DNA of 64,000 bases from Mucilaginibacter sp. Its GTDB lineage: Bacteria; Bacteroidota; Bacteroidia; Sphingobacteriales; Sphingobacteriaceae. Location of the stretch: NCBI GenBank assembly GCA_031292485.1, contig JARLHA010000020.1, positions 1 through 64,000 of the forward strand. The letters are read 5' to 3'. Shown here piece after piece: positions 56,359 through 64,000 of the stretch (position 1 is its first letter; every line of letters begins with the position of its first letter). A program made the translations under genes and the position numbers. The notes under the pieces were generated by a model that was not told the origin of the DNA, searched no databases, and worked only from the letters and a program-made list of their open reading frames with translations.

Positions 56359-56832
56359 TTATTCATGGTGATAGGGTTCTCCTTTAATAATAGTATAGGC
56401 CCTGTACAATTGTTCAACAAAAAACAGGCGCACCATTTGATGGGAAAAGGTCATGGCCGAGAGAGAGAGCTTATCATTTGCACGCTGGTAAACCGATGCT
56501 TCGAACCCGTAGGGGCCGCCAACAATAAAAACCAGGTTTGACGTTGAGCTGATCGCTTTTTTATTGATATAAGCTGCAAATTGCGGCGAGGAGAGTACTG
56601 TGCCATTTTCGTCGAGCAGGATGACATGGTCTAAGGGCGATATTTTTTTAAGGATCAAATCCGCCTCTTTGGTTTTTTGCTGTTCGCGCGTTAATGTTTT
56701 GGTGTTTTTTAGTTCGTCGATTTCAATAATATGCAGTTTGATATAATGCTTTAACCGGCTGACGTAAATGTCGATACCGGTTTTCAGGTAGCTATCAACG
56801 GTTTTACCAACGGTTATAAAAGTGATCTTCAT
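56359..56832 (-). CDS. rlmH: 23S rRNA (pseudouridine1915-N3)-methyltransferase
   Basis: 157 residues, the family length. SPOUT-type knot motifs: VILLDENGTVLSSPQFA (about 70-86), LVFIVGGPYGF (about 100-110) and SAMTFSHQMVRLFFVEQLYRAY at the C-terminus, with the terminal YHH. It methylates pseudouridine 1915 of 23S rRNA. Start ATG is followed by the typical MKITFITVGK N-terminus. Confidence 0.95.
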   Translation of the reverse strand: MKITFITVGKTVDSYLKTGIDIYVSRLKHYIKLHIIEIDELKNTKTLTREQQKTKEADLILKKISPLDHVILLDENGTVLSSPQFAAYINKKAISSTSNLVFIVGGPYGFEASVYQRANDKLSLSAMTFSHQMVRLFFVEQLYRAYTIIKGEPYHHE

Positions 56833-56994
56833 GAGGGGCTGTTGTAATGTTGTAATGTTGAAACGTTGGAATGTTGTAAAGTTGTAAAGTTGAAATGTTA
56901 TGTTTGAATAATTATTGGGTTAAGCAAATAAAGTGATTTTTTAATTTGCTTTTTTAACTAACCTTACAACATTTCAACTTTACAACCTTTCAAC
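56832..56994. repeat. Word-repeat palindrome (GTTGTAAAGTTGAAATGTT / AACATTTCAACTTTACAAC)
   Basis: The left arm reiterates GTTGTAATGTTGAAACGTTGG words and contains GTTGTAAAGTTGAAATGTT (56881-56899); the right arm AACATTTCAACTTTACAAC (56966-56984) is its perfect inverse. It lies in the gap between rlmH and the MutS-like gene, which begins 5 nt after the right arm region. Confidence 0.8.
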
Positions 56995-56998
56995 AAAA

Positions 56999-58807
56999 GT
57001 GGACGAAAATATTATCAAAGACTATACCCAAAGGGTAACCAATGCACAGCAGCAGGCTGATAAATATAAAAAATTGGCAAATACGTATTCGCTTCTGCGG
57101 TTAGTGGTATTTGCTTTATTGGTTTTGGCCTTATATTTTGCCATTAAACAAGATGATTTTACCGTTCTGGCCATAGCATTTATTATTTCGTTATTCTGCT
57201 TTGCCTGGCTGGTATCGCGACAGTCGGTTTTTGAAAAACAAAAAAGATATTTCCTCGACTTGAAAACAGTCAACGGAAATGAAATTGAAAGCATATTAAA
57301 CTATTCAAATATTTACGATAACGGCATCCGCTTTGCTGATGACAAACATTTTTACAGCGCCGACCTTGATGTTTTTGGAAATGCTTCGCTTTATCAGCTG
57401 CTTAACCGGGCGGCTACGCCTATCGGTAATGAAAAGCTTGCCGGCTGGCTGAGCGCCCCTGCTGCAAAGGGGATTATCCTATCACGGCAGGAAGCGATAA
57501 AGGAACTCAGCGACAAAAATGACTGGAAACCGGAAATACAGGCCCTATTGTTATTTGCCAATAAAGCCGGCACAGATCAACTCCAAAACCTTTTTAAATA
57601 CCTGCATATCCCCTTAGATCTTCCGGGAGAAAAATGGCTTAATATCTATGCCAAGATCGCGCCTTATTTACTGGCGCTGCTGATCATAGCAGGCTATTTT
57701 TTCCCTGCGATAAACACGGTTGCCGTGCTTGCCGGCCTGTTTAACCTGGGTATTGTGTCGTCAAAGGCTTCTTATATTAAAAAGGCTGATTTAATTGCCG
57801 GAAAAATAGGTGATACTTTAAATAATTACGCTATTGTTTTTGAAAAGATTGAAAAGGAATCCTGGGCATCAGGCTATTGCAAAAAACTGGCAGAGCGTTT
57901 AGCAACCGGTAATACTTCGGCGCAGATCAAAGAATTGTCCGGCCTGATCAATAAACTTAATTATCATTTAAATTTAATTGTAGCATTTGTTTTAAATGTG
58001 TTTTTTCTGTGGGATATCCGGCAGATCATCGCCATAGAAAACTGGAAGCGCAATAACGATAAAAACCTTGAAGGAGCTTTTGATGTGATCGCCGGGTATG
58101 AAGCATTGGTTAGCCTGGCAAGTTTACACATCAATTACCCGGAATGGTGTTTCCCGGAAATTGCTGACGGTCCCGCTTATACGTTAACTGCCAAAGGATT
58201 GGCCCACCCGCTCATCAGCCAGGCGAAAAGGATTGAAAACGACTATGAGCTGGATAGTGCTTTTAATATCGACATCATCACCGGCTCAAATATGGCCGGC
58301 AAAAGTACTTTTTTGCGCACCGCAGGGATCAATACCGTGCTGGCGCTTTGCGGTGGGCCTGTTTGTGCTCAGTATATGAAAGTGTCAGTAATGACCATTC
58401 TATCCTATATGCGCATCAAGGACTCCTTAAATGAAAGTACCTCTACCTTTAAAGCCGAGCTTGACAGGCTGCAAATGCTGCTGAAGGCGGTTGAAAGCGA
58501 TACCAAAATTTTCTTTTTGATCGACGAGATGCTGCGGGGCACCAATTCGGTTGATAAATACCTGGGCTCAAAAGCGGTGATTGAGCGGCTCATCAGTAAA
58601 AAAGCGGTAGGAATGGTGGCTACCCACGATTTGCAGATCGCCGAGCTGGAGAAAAAATACCCAGCCTATATCCGCAATTTTTATTTTGATATCCAGGTGG
58701 TCAATGGCGAAATGCTGTTTGATTATAAAATGAAACACGGGGAGTGTAAAACCTTCAACGCGTCGCTGTTGCTGAAACAGATAGGGATTGATGTGGAGGC
58801 TGAGTAG
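56999..58807 (+). CDS. Membrane-anchored MutS-like DNA mismatch-repair family ATPase
   Basis: 602 residues from GTG 56999. The N-terminal 75 residues contain two hydrophobic helices (about 31-50 and 54-72), with further hydrophobic helices at about 217-250 and 326-340. Residues about 350-590 are the MutS domain V: Walker A GSNMAGKSTFLR (about 428-439), Walker B FFLIDEMLRGTNS (505-517), and the His of the ATHDLQ switch (about 540-545). It lacks the mismatch-reading N-terminal domains (I-II). Such proteins are MutS homologues outside classical repair; a membrane-bound nucleic-acid transaction ATPase is the likely kind of role. Confidence 0.85.
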   Translation: MDENIIKDYTQRVTNAQQQADKYKKLANTYSLLRLVVFALLVLALYFAIKQDDFTVLAIAFIISLFCFAWLVSRQSVFEKQKRYFLDLKTVNGNEIESILNYSNIYDNGIRFADDKHFYSADLDVFGNASLYQLLNRAATPIGNEKLAGWLSAPAAKGIILSRQEAIKELSDKNDWKPEIQALLLFANKAGTDQLQNLFKYLHIPLDLPGEKWLNIYAKIAPYLLALLIIAGYFFPAINTVAVLAGLFNLGIVSSKASYIKKADLIAGKIGDTLNNYAIVFEKIEKESWASGYCKKLAERLATGNTSAQIKELSGLINKLNYHLNLIVAFVLNVFFLWDIRQIIAIENWKRNNDKNLEGAFDVIAGYEALVSLASLHINYPEWCFPEIADGPAYTLTAKGLAHPLISQAKRIENDYELDSAFNIDIITGSNMAGKSTFLRTAGINTVLALCGGPVCAQYMKVSVMTILSYMRIKDSLNESTSTFKAELDRLQMLLKAVESDTKIFFLIDEMLRGTNSVDKYLGSKAVIERLISKKAVGMVATHDLQIAELEKKYPAYIRNFYFDIQVVNGEMLFDYKMKHGECKTFNASLLLKQIGIDVEAE

Positions 58808-58980
58808 ATGTGCAGATGTGCGAATTTTTAATGTGTAAATGTATCGGGGTTTTTGAATTGCCTATGGTTAAGTAAGTTTTACATGTTGGGTTTCGCACTT
58901 ACAGTAAATGTGGAGATGTGCTGATATATGAAAATTAATTCATCATCTGCACATCTGCACATTTGAAATTTGCACATCAA
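58806..58980. repeat. Word-repeat palindrome (AGATGTGCAGATGTGC / GCACATCTGCACATCT)
   Basis: The left arm starts at the MutS-like stop codon (AGATGTGCAGATGTGCGAATTT). The right arm CATCTGCACATCTGCACATTTG (from 58943) is its inverse, followed by AAATTTGCACATC. It occupies the gap between the two convergent genes. Confidence 0.8.
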
Positions 58981-58981
58981 A

Positions 58982-61495
58982 TTATCTGCCACCGCCACCG
59001 GCCCCGCCGATTCCCTGGTCGCCTTGTTTCTCTTCATCAACATCGCCTTTCTTTCGGGTCGCCGGGGCAGTAAATTTGAGTTTACCAAAGCTATAGCTAA
59101 ATGTTAAACCCACCGAACGGAACGGAAAAGCAAAATGACTGGTTTGTGAAAAACCGGGGCTGGAGGTGTTTGAATCGAAATTTTTGTATTTATTAAACGG
59201 TTCGAGCGTATTGATGCCTAATGATGCCTTTTTGTTCATGAACTGTTTTTTTACACCCAGGCCTAGCAGGCTGAAAGAGGGGCTTTGTCCCTGCAAGGTG
59301 TACCTGGGCGAATTCTCCAAAGCAAACAACTCAGCTACCCAATCTTTTGGCAAAGTAACCGACGCGCTCAAGAAAATGTTGTACTGGATTTTTGTTGACG
59401 TATTGGAAAAATAACTCACGTACGCTTCGTACGGTGTTGGCTCGTACGTATAAACGTTAATATTGGTGCGCAGCGTCAAAATCTTTATCGGGTTAATTGA
59501 TGTAAAGAAGTTGAAGCCAAGTGAATTGTTTACATCAGCATTATGATATTGGGATAACGTACCAACTGCATTATCAATAGGAATGGGTGTGGCAATATTT
59601 TCAATAACTCCTGTGATGTGCCTGTAATAAATTGATGCATTTATAAGTGACGACTTGATAAATGTATTATAATTTAATTCAATGGTCTGCGATACTTCAG
59701 GCGACAATGAAGGGTTTCCCTGCGACTCGGCCAACGCATTTCCCGATTGGCTGATATACGGGTTCAGGAAAGTGTAACTTGGCCGGGTAATGCGCTTGCT
59801 GTAACTTAACTTTAAAGTTTGTGTTGCCGTAAGCTGTTTTTGAACAGTTAAACTGGTAATATAAATTTGGTAGTCACTATTAAATGGCGTTAAAAAAGTT
59901 TCTCCTAAACTTGCGGGGTTACCATGAATTGAGGTATTTTCAACCCTTTCGCCGGCAAGTATGGTAAAGCTTTTAGGTAAGGTAAAAGTAAAAACGCTAT
60001 AACCTGCCGTCACATTCTGATTATAACCATAAGTGCTTGAATTAATAGGATCATAAACGAAACCATTGCTGCCGGGATCAAAAGCCTGCGAAACGCTGCT
60101 TAACCTTCTGATCACCTCTTTACCTCCCGCCTCTAATTTTAATGCCTTGTTTATAGGGAGCGTATAATCCGCCTGAACAGTATATTCATCATTCTTACCA
60201 TTTATATTCTGTTTTGAATCTGTCAATTTTTCAGGCGTAAAGGTGTCAGTAAAATCAGTTACAATGCTGCTATGGCTCCATTCGCCTGATAGTATAATAT
60301 TGGCACCTTCTTTTTTAAACTTGTGGGTATAATCTAAGGTCCAGTCAAAACCGCCCAACGAAAAATGCTGCAGCATATTGGATTGATATGAATAGGTGGA
60401 GTCAGGATTGGTTAAATAATTGTAATTGGTTTTGCTTGATTGTGTAGTCGCATCGGAATTGAAGCCCCCTTTGTTATACCTGAAGGTTGATGTGACGTTA
60501 TTAAATGCATTAAAATCATAGGTAGCGGTTGCTGAACTAATGGTTCCGTAACGTTTAACAAGGCTGGTTCCGTCAGATGCCTGCGCGATGTGGGTACTGC
60601 CAAAATGGAAATCCTGGTTAAAATCAGTTATAGAAGTTTGTGGCCAGGTAAGGTTGCCGCCAGAGTTGATAGATAAGCTAAACCTGTTTTTGTTATAGTT
60701 CAAATTAAAGTTCCCGTTGTTTTGACGCGTACCAAAGCCACCGCTAACCGAACCGCTGATACCCGATATGTTGGTTTGTTTAGTGATGATATTGATAATA
60801 CCAGCTGAACCTTCTGCATCATATTTTGCTGAAGGGCTGGTAATTACTTCAATTGATTTGATCTGATCAGCCGGGATTGTTTTTAATACGTCTGATAAAC
60901 TTGCAGAGGTAGCACCCGACGGTTTCCCGTTAATCAGTACTTTAACATTCTGGTCCCCGCGAATGGCCACATTGCCGTTAAGGTCAACTGATACCATTGG
61001 CACTTTTTGCAATACATCGCTTGCATTGCCCCCTGTGGAAGTAAGGTCTTTTTCGGCATTATAAACGATCTTATCGATATGATTTTCGATCAAATTCGCC
61101 TGGCCGGTAACAGTAACTTCTTTTAACGTTTTAGCGCCCGGCGAAACACTGATCACACCGGTATTTTTATCAGGTTTTGAATCAGTCGTCGTAAACGGAC
61201 CCACCGTTTTCGTTGGGTAACCAATGAAAGTAATCACCAGATTGTAATTACCGGGGTGTACACCGTCAATTCTGAAATTACCTTTGGCGTCAGTTATTGA
61301 ACCAGATAAAGGATTTTTGCTGCCAACGCGGTATAAACCAACCGACGCATAATCAAGCGGTTTTTGGGAAATTGAGTCGACAAGGGAGCCCGATATTTTC
61401 CCAACAATGCTGGAGCCACCGCCGCCAACGCCAAACTGGGCGTTAGCCGTTATTACGGAAAACAGGAATGCAAAAAATATATAAAAACGTTTCAT
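58982..61495 (-). CDS. Outer-membrane beta-barrel receptor with carboxypeptidase-D-like N-domain
   Basis: 837 residues with a signal peptide (YIFFAFLFSVITANAQF). Residues about 30-115 are a CarboxypepD_reg-like beta-sandwich (GKISGSLVDSISQKPLDYAS, GSITDAKGNFRIDGVHPGNY). A plug-like domain (about 130-245) and an outer-membrane beta-barrel follow (OMP_b-brl_3-like, with many YNY/SYS strands and SYSFGKLKF near the end). The C-terminus is unusual: a hydrophilic, glycine-rich extension KQGDQGIGGAGGGGR after the last strand. Confidence 0.85.
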   Translation of the reverse strand: MKRFYIFFAFLFSVITANAQFGVGGGGSSIVGKISGSLVDSISQKPLDYASVGLYRVGSKNPLSGSITDAKGNFRIDGVHPGNYNLVITFIGYPTKTVGPFTTTDSKPDKNTGVISVSPGAKTLKEVTVTGQANLIENHIDKIVYNAEKDLTSTGGNASDVLQKVPMVSVDLNGNVAIRGDQNVKVLINGKPSGATSASLSDVLKTIPADQIKSIEVITSPSAKYDAEGSAGIINIITKQTNISGISGSVSGGFGTRQNNGNFNLNYNKNRFSLSINSGGNLTWPQTSITDFNQDFHFGSTHIAQASDGTSLVKRYGTISSATATYDFNAFNNVTSTFRYNKGGFNSDATTQSSKTNYNYLTNPDSTYSYQSNMLQHFSLGGFDWTLDYTHKFKKEGANIILSGEWSHSSIVTDFTDTFTPEKLTDSKQNINGKNDEYTVQADYTLPINKALKLEAGGKEVIRRLSSVSQAFDPGSNGFVYDPINSSTYGYNQNVTAGYSVFTFTLPKSFTILAGERVENTSIHGNPASLGETFLTPFNSDYQIYITSLTVQKQLTATQTLKLSYSKRITRPSYTFLNPYISQSGNALAESQGNPSLSPEVSQTIELNYNTFIKSSLINASIYYRHITGVIENIATPIPIDNAVGTLSQYHNADVNNSLGFNFFTSINPIKILTLRTNINVYTYEPTPYEAYVSYFSNTSTKIQYNIFLSASVTLPKDWVAELFALENSPRYTLQGQSPSFSLLGLGVKKQFMNKKASLGINTLEPFNKYKNFDSNTSSPGFSQTSHFAFPFRSVGLTFSYSFGKLKFTAPATRKKGDVDEEKQGDQGIGGAGGGGR

Positions 61496-61643
61496 TTCGT
61501 GTGATTTTTTTAATTGGAGGCGAAAATAGCTGAAATGTTACAGGCTGATCAGCTATTTTTGTCATGATATGGTAATTGTAATTAATTCGTTACGGGCGTA
61601 GGTATTAGGCTCGTGGGAGATCGAAGATTGGGTTGTCGTTGCG

Positions 61644-61722
61644 GCCTTAGTGCCTCCTTTGTGGTGGTAAATTTTCTTACCACAAAGGCCACAAAGAAGA
61701 ATTCACAAAGAGCACAAAGATA
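61644..61722. repeat. CTCTGTG-type palindromic repeat, copy 3
   Basis: GCCTTAGTGCCTCCTTTGTGGTGG / CCACAAAGGCCACAAAG inverse arms, from the same family as 28491-28577 and 56091-56176. It lies in the 287-nt gap 61496-61782 between the receptor and leuS, which otherwise shows nothing recognisable. Confidence 0.7.
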
Positions 61723-61782
61723 AAGCCCGCATCGATGCAAGTTATCCGTCAGTTATTGAGACGTGATGTGTTGGTATCCCGG

Positions 61783-64000
61783 TTACAAAACGATATTCAC
61801 AATCCTCCCTTTAACCACAATTACTTTTTTGGGTGATTTATGATCCAGATATTTCTGAACATCAGCATTCGCCAGCACAAAAGCTTCAATTGCCGGAGGA
61901 TCCAGGCTTAACGAAATATTGAGGTTCATTTTGGTTTTGCCGTTGATGGAAATAGGGTAGGCGTACTCGTCCTCAACCATGTATGCCGGGTTGAATTTCG
62001 GGTATGGCACGTAGGATAATGTACCGGCTTCGTTGCCCAGCAGGGTCCACAATTCTTCGCAGATATGCGGCGCGTAAGGCGACAGCACGATGACCAGATC
62101 CTGTAAGATGGCTCTTTTATTGCATTTAAGATCAGTCAACTCGTTTACAGCGATCATAAAGCTGGAAACCGAAGTGTTGAACGAAAAGCGTTCCACATCT
62201 TCTTCCACTTTACGGATGATCTTATGCAGCGATTTTAATTCAGCTTTGGTTGGCTCATCGGCTGAAACTTTAAAATCCCAGGCATCATTATGAAACATGC
62301 GCCAGAATTTACGCAGGAATTTAAATACGCCTTCAATACCGTTGGTATTCCATGGTTTGCTTTGTTCCAGCGGGCCCAAAAACATTTCGTACATACGGAG
62401 GGTGTCCGCGCCGTAACGCTCGATCAGTTCATCCGGGTTAACTACGTTGAATTTGGATTTCGACATTTTTTCAACTTCCCAACTACACACAAACTTCCCA
62501 TTGAAATTTCCAATAAAGTCGGCATCAGCCTCAATATCGTCTCCTCGCCATTTTCGCCATTTATCAATATCTAAAATATCATTATCCACAAATTCAACTG
62601 GGACATGGTTTTGTTGAAACTGCAAATGATTAATATCAAAAGAAATATTATAATTCCTGTCGTAAGCATTGAGCAATTCATCTAGTTGTACTTGCAAAAG
62701 TTCATTGTTCCAAATTTTCTTGACGATATCATATGAAACAAATGTATGTGATATAGAAACTGCATCAGGATGAATATTAGGAATATTTATTCTTGAAACA
62801 ATTCGATATATAAAATTACTCCGCCCCTGGATCATTCCCTGGTTGATCAGCTTTTTAAACGGTTCCTCCTCAACTACTTTACCGATATCCTTTAAAAACT
62901 TATTCCAAAAACGGCTGTACAACAAATGCCCCGTAGCATGTTCGCTGCCACCAATGTACAGGTCGACATCTTTCCAGTATTCAATAGCTTCTTCCGAAGC
63001 AAATGCTGCATCATTGTGCGCATCCATATACCGGTACCAGTACCAGCTTGACCCGGCCCAGCCGGGCATGGTGCTGTGTTCGTAGGGGTACGCCTCACCC
63101 CGACCCTCTCCAAAGGAGAGGGAGTTAGCTTCATCCCTTTTTAAAGTCCTCTCCTTTGGAGAGGATTTAGGTGAGGCTATGTAATTCCAGCCCGTTGCCC
63201 TTGCCAATGGCGGTTCGCCGCTTTCGGTTGGTAAATATTTGTCTACCTCCGGTAATACCAGCGGCAAATCTTTTTCATCAATTAAATAGGGCAGGCCATC
63301 TTTAAAATAAACGGGCACTGGTTCGCCCCAGTAACGCTGGCGGCCAAATATGGCATCCCTCATCCTGAAATTTACTTTTGCTTTGCCCGCGCCCAATTCT
63401 TCCAGTTTGGCAACTACAGCCGCAGTAGCCTCTTTATAAGTTAAGCCATTGATAAAGCCCGAATTGATATAATGCCCCTCTTTGGTTGGGTCGGCCTCGG
63501 TTTCAATATTTTGTATATCGATGATCGGGATGATGGGCAAATTATAATATTTGGCAAACAAATAATCGCGCTGGTCGCCGGATGGTACTGCCATTACGGC
63601 GCCGGTACCATAGCCTGCCAAAACATAATCAGCAATCCAGATCTGTACCTTTTCGCCGCTAACCGGGTTAATCGCAAAGCTGCCGGTAAATGCCCCGGAA
63701 ACAGTTTTGGCATCCGCCATGCGCTCCAGTTCCGATTTCTTTTTTGCCTGGGCGATATAAGCATCAATAGCGCCTTTTTGTTCAGGTGTGGTTAATGATG
63801 CTACTAACTCATGCTCCGGCGCAAGTACCAGGAAGGTTGTGCCAAAAATGGTATCGGCACGGGTAGTAAATACTTCTATAGCCTCACCTAAATCCTCTCC
63901 AAAGGAGAGGACTTTAACAGCCTCCCTCTCCTTTGGAGAGGGCCGGGGTGAGGCTTCTATCCGAAATTTCACCGATGCTCCCACACTTTTCCCAATCCAG
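61783..64000 (-). CDS. leuS: Leucine--tRNA ligase, C-terminal 739 residues (partial, 5' end beyond the window)
   Basis: The frame is open to the window edge on its N-terminal side and starts visibly in the NWIGKSVGASVKF segment. The CP1 editing domain TTRADTIFG, the class I KMSKSKFNVVNP (KMSKS) loop, the Bacteroidota-type insert after NQGMIQG and the C-terminal RIVNIVL are present. HIGH is outside the window. Two palindromic repeat elements are inserted in frame: 63880-63954 (giving ASPRPSPKER ... LSFGEDLGEA) and 63092-63177 (giving ASPKSSPKER ... LSFGEGRGEA). No frame is lost, so the enzyme is presumably active. Confidence 0.95.
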   Translation of the reverse strand, partial: WIGKSVGASVKFRIEASPRPSPKEREAVKVLSFGEDLGEAIEVFTTRADTIFGTTFLVLAPEHELVASLTTPEQKGAIDAYIAQAKKKSELERMADAKTVSGAFTGSFAINPVSGEKVQIWIADYVLAGYGTGAVMAVPSGDQRDYLFAKYYNLPIIPIIDIQNIETEADPTKEGHYINSGFINGLTYKEATAAVVAKLEELGAGKAKVNFRMRDAIFGRQRYWGEPVPVYFKDGLPYLIDEKDLPLVLPEVDKYLPTESGEPPLARATGWNYIASPKSSPKERTLKRDEANSLSFGEGRGEAYPYEHSTMPGWAGSSWYWYRYMDAHNDAAFASEEAIEYWKDVDLYIGGSEHATGHLLYSRFWNKFLKDIGKVVEEEPFKKLINQGMIQGRSNFIYRIVSRINIPNIHPDAVSISHTFVSYDIVKKIWNNELLQVQLDELLNAYDRNYNISFDINHLQFQQNHVPVEFVDNDILDIDKWRKWRGDDIEADADFIGNFNGKFVCSWEVEKMSKSKFNVVNPDELIERYGADTLRMYEMFLGPLEQSKPWNTNGIEGVFKFLRKFWRMFHNDAWDFKVSADEPTKAELKSLHKIIRKVEEDVERFSFNTSVSSFMIAVNELTDLKCNKRAILQDLVIVLSPYAPHICEELWTLLGNEAGTLSYVPYPKFNPAYMVEDEYAYPISINGKTKMNLNISLSLDPPAIEAFVLANADVQKYLDHKSPKKVIVVKGRIVNIVL
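63092..63177. repeat. In-frame palindromic element in leuS, copy 2 (86 nt)
   Basis: Ends GCCTCACC / GGTGAGGC, with subpalindromes CCTCTCCAAAGGAGAGG and CTCTCCTTTGGAGAG and an internal spacer that differs from copy 1. It lies in the leuS reading frame between the ATGWNY and YPYEHSTMPGWAG segments. Confidence 0.85.
63880..63954. repeat. In-frame palindromic element in leuS, copy 1 (75 nt)
   Basis: A-GCCTCACC ... GGTGAGGC with two CCTCTCCAAAGGAGAGG-type palindromes. Flanked by TTCTAT direct repeats (63874-63879 and 63955-63960) that look like a 6-bp target duplication. Insert plus one TTCTAT is 81 nt, exactly 27 codons. It lies between FRI and EVFTTRADTIFG of LeuS. Confidence 0.88.

Noticed and set aside
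56227..56541. 104-residue plus-strand frame opposite rlmH
   Set aside because: Antisense to the conserved rlmH gene, starts inside a palindromic repeat, and has no family features.

Overview
The window is a chromosomal segment of a Bacteroidota bacterium, most likely family Sphingobacteriaceae (a Mucilaginibacter- or Pedobacter-like organism). The evidence is gene content (TonB-dependent receptors, a Porin_10-type porin, paired FtsX-like permeases of about 800 aa, DUF922, DUF2252, DUF5606 and DUF6496 proteins, LpxK, a PNP/porin pair), TAnnTTTG promoter boxes, weak ribosome binding sites, moderate GC, and intergenic gaps full of palindromic repeats. No rRNA, tRNA, CRISPR array or prophage was seen. 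The window opens in the 3' end of a membrane pyrophosphatase gene (hppA) and closes inside leuS.

Layout. 0-7 kb: hppA end, a toxin-antitoxin pair whose toxin carries a stop codon, an APC amino-acid permease, a MarC-family protein, an FtsX-like permease, a REP-associated Y1 transposase (RAYT) with three flanking REP copies, and a decayed second marC end. 7-11 kb (minus strand): guaA, a periplasmic-binding-like lipoprotein and an RsmB-like RNA methyltransferase, overlapping end to start. 11-16 kb: a MORN-repeat protein, a GNAT acetyltransferase, PpnP, a ProC-like reductase, a complete IS256-family element with 9-bp target duplication, and a VapBC-like module. 16-18 kb: a split Ada alkylation-repair operon (AraC-MGMT fusion, 2OG-Fe(II) oxygenase, stand-alone Ada zinc domain). 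18-23.8 kb: small envelope proteins, an AI-2E-family transporter, a Gfo/Idh oxidoreductase, an aldo-keto reductase, and a divergent HxlR regulator/lipocalin-like pair.

23.8-33.7 kb (minus strand): an envelope-energisation block of a large TPR protein, a TonB-dependent receptor, an HU-like/SPOR protein, TolQ/ExbB, ExbD, a TonB/TolA-like protein and folC. 33.7-45 kb: DUF922 and DUF2252 proteins, two tandem Omp85-type barrels, an alpha/beta hydrolase, a class A beta-lactamase-like enzyme, a second FtsX-like permease, a peptidase E homologue and a chrA remnant. 45-54.7 kb: a second VapBC module, the overlapping operon lpxK-PNP-porin, a MORN/TPR protein, a secreted 'asparagine synthetase B'-like protein, a MazEF-like module, cyclophilin and a DUF5606 protein. 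54.9-64 kb: a CDF metal exporter, RlmH, a membrane-anchored MutS-like ATPase, an outer-membrane beta-barrel receptor and leuS.

The strongest unusual theme is repeats entering genes. At least six families of palindromic REP-like elements and several 'word-repeat' palindromes (arms of reiterated 6-9 nt words) fill the gaps, and similar sequences also lie inside reading frames. leuS carries two in-frame copies of one palindromic element, one with a clear 6-bp flanking duplication. folC carries two different word-repeat tracts. The signal peptide of the asparagine-synthetase-B-like protein is written in a word repeat, and several genes end inside repeats. This resembles the Rickettsia palindromic elements in principle, but I know of no described equivalent for these families and could not search for one.
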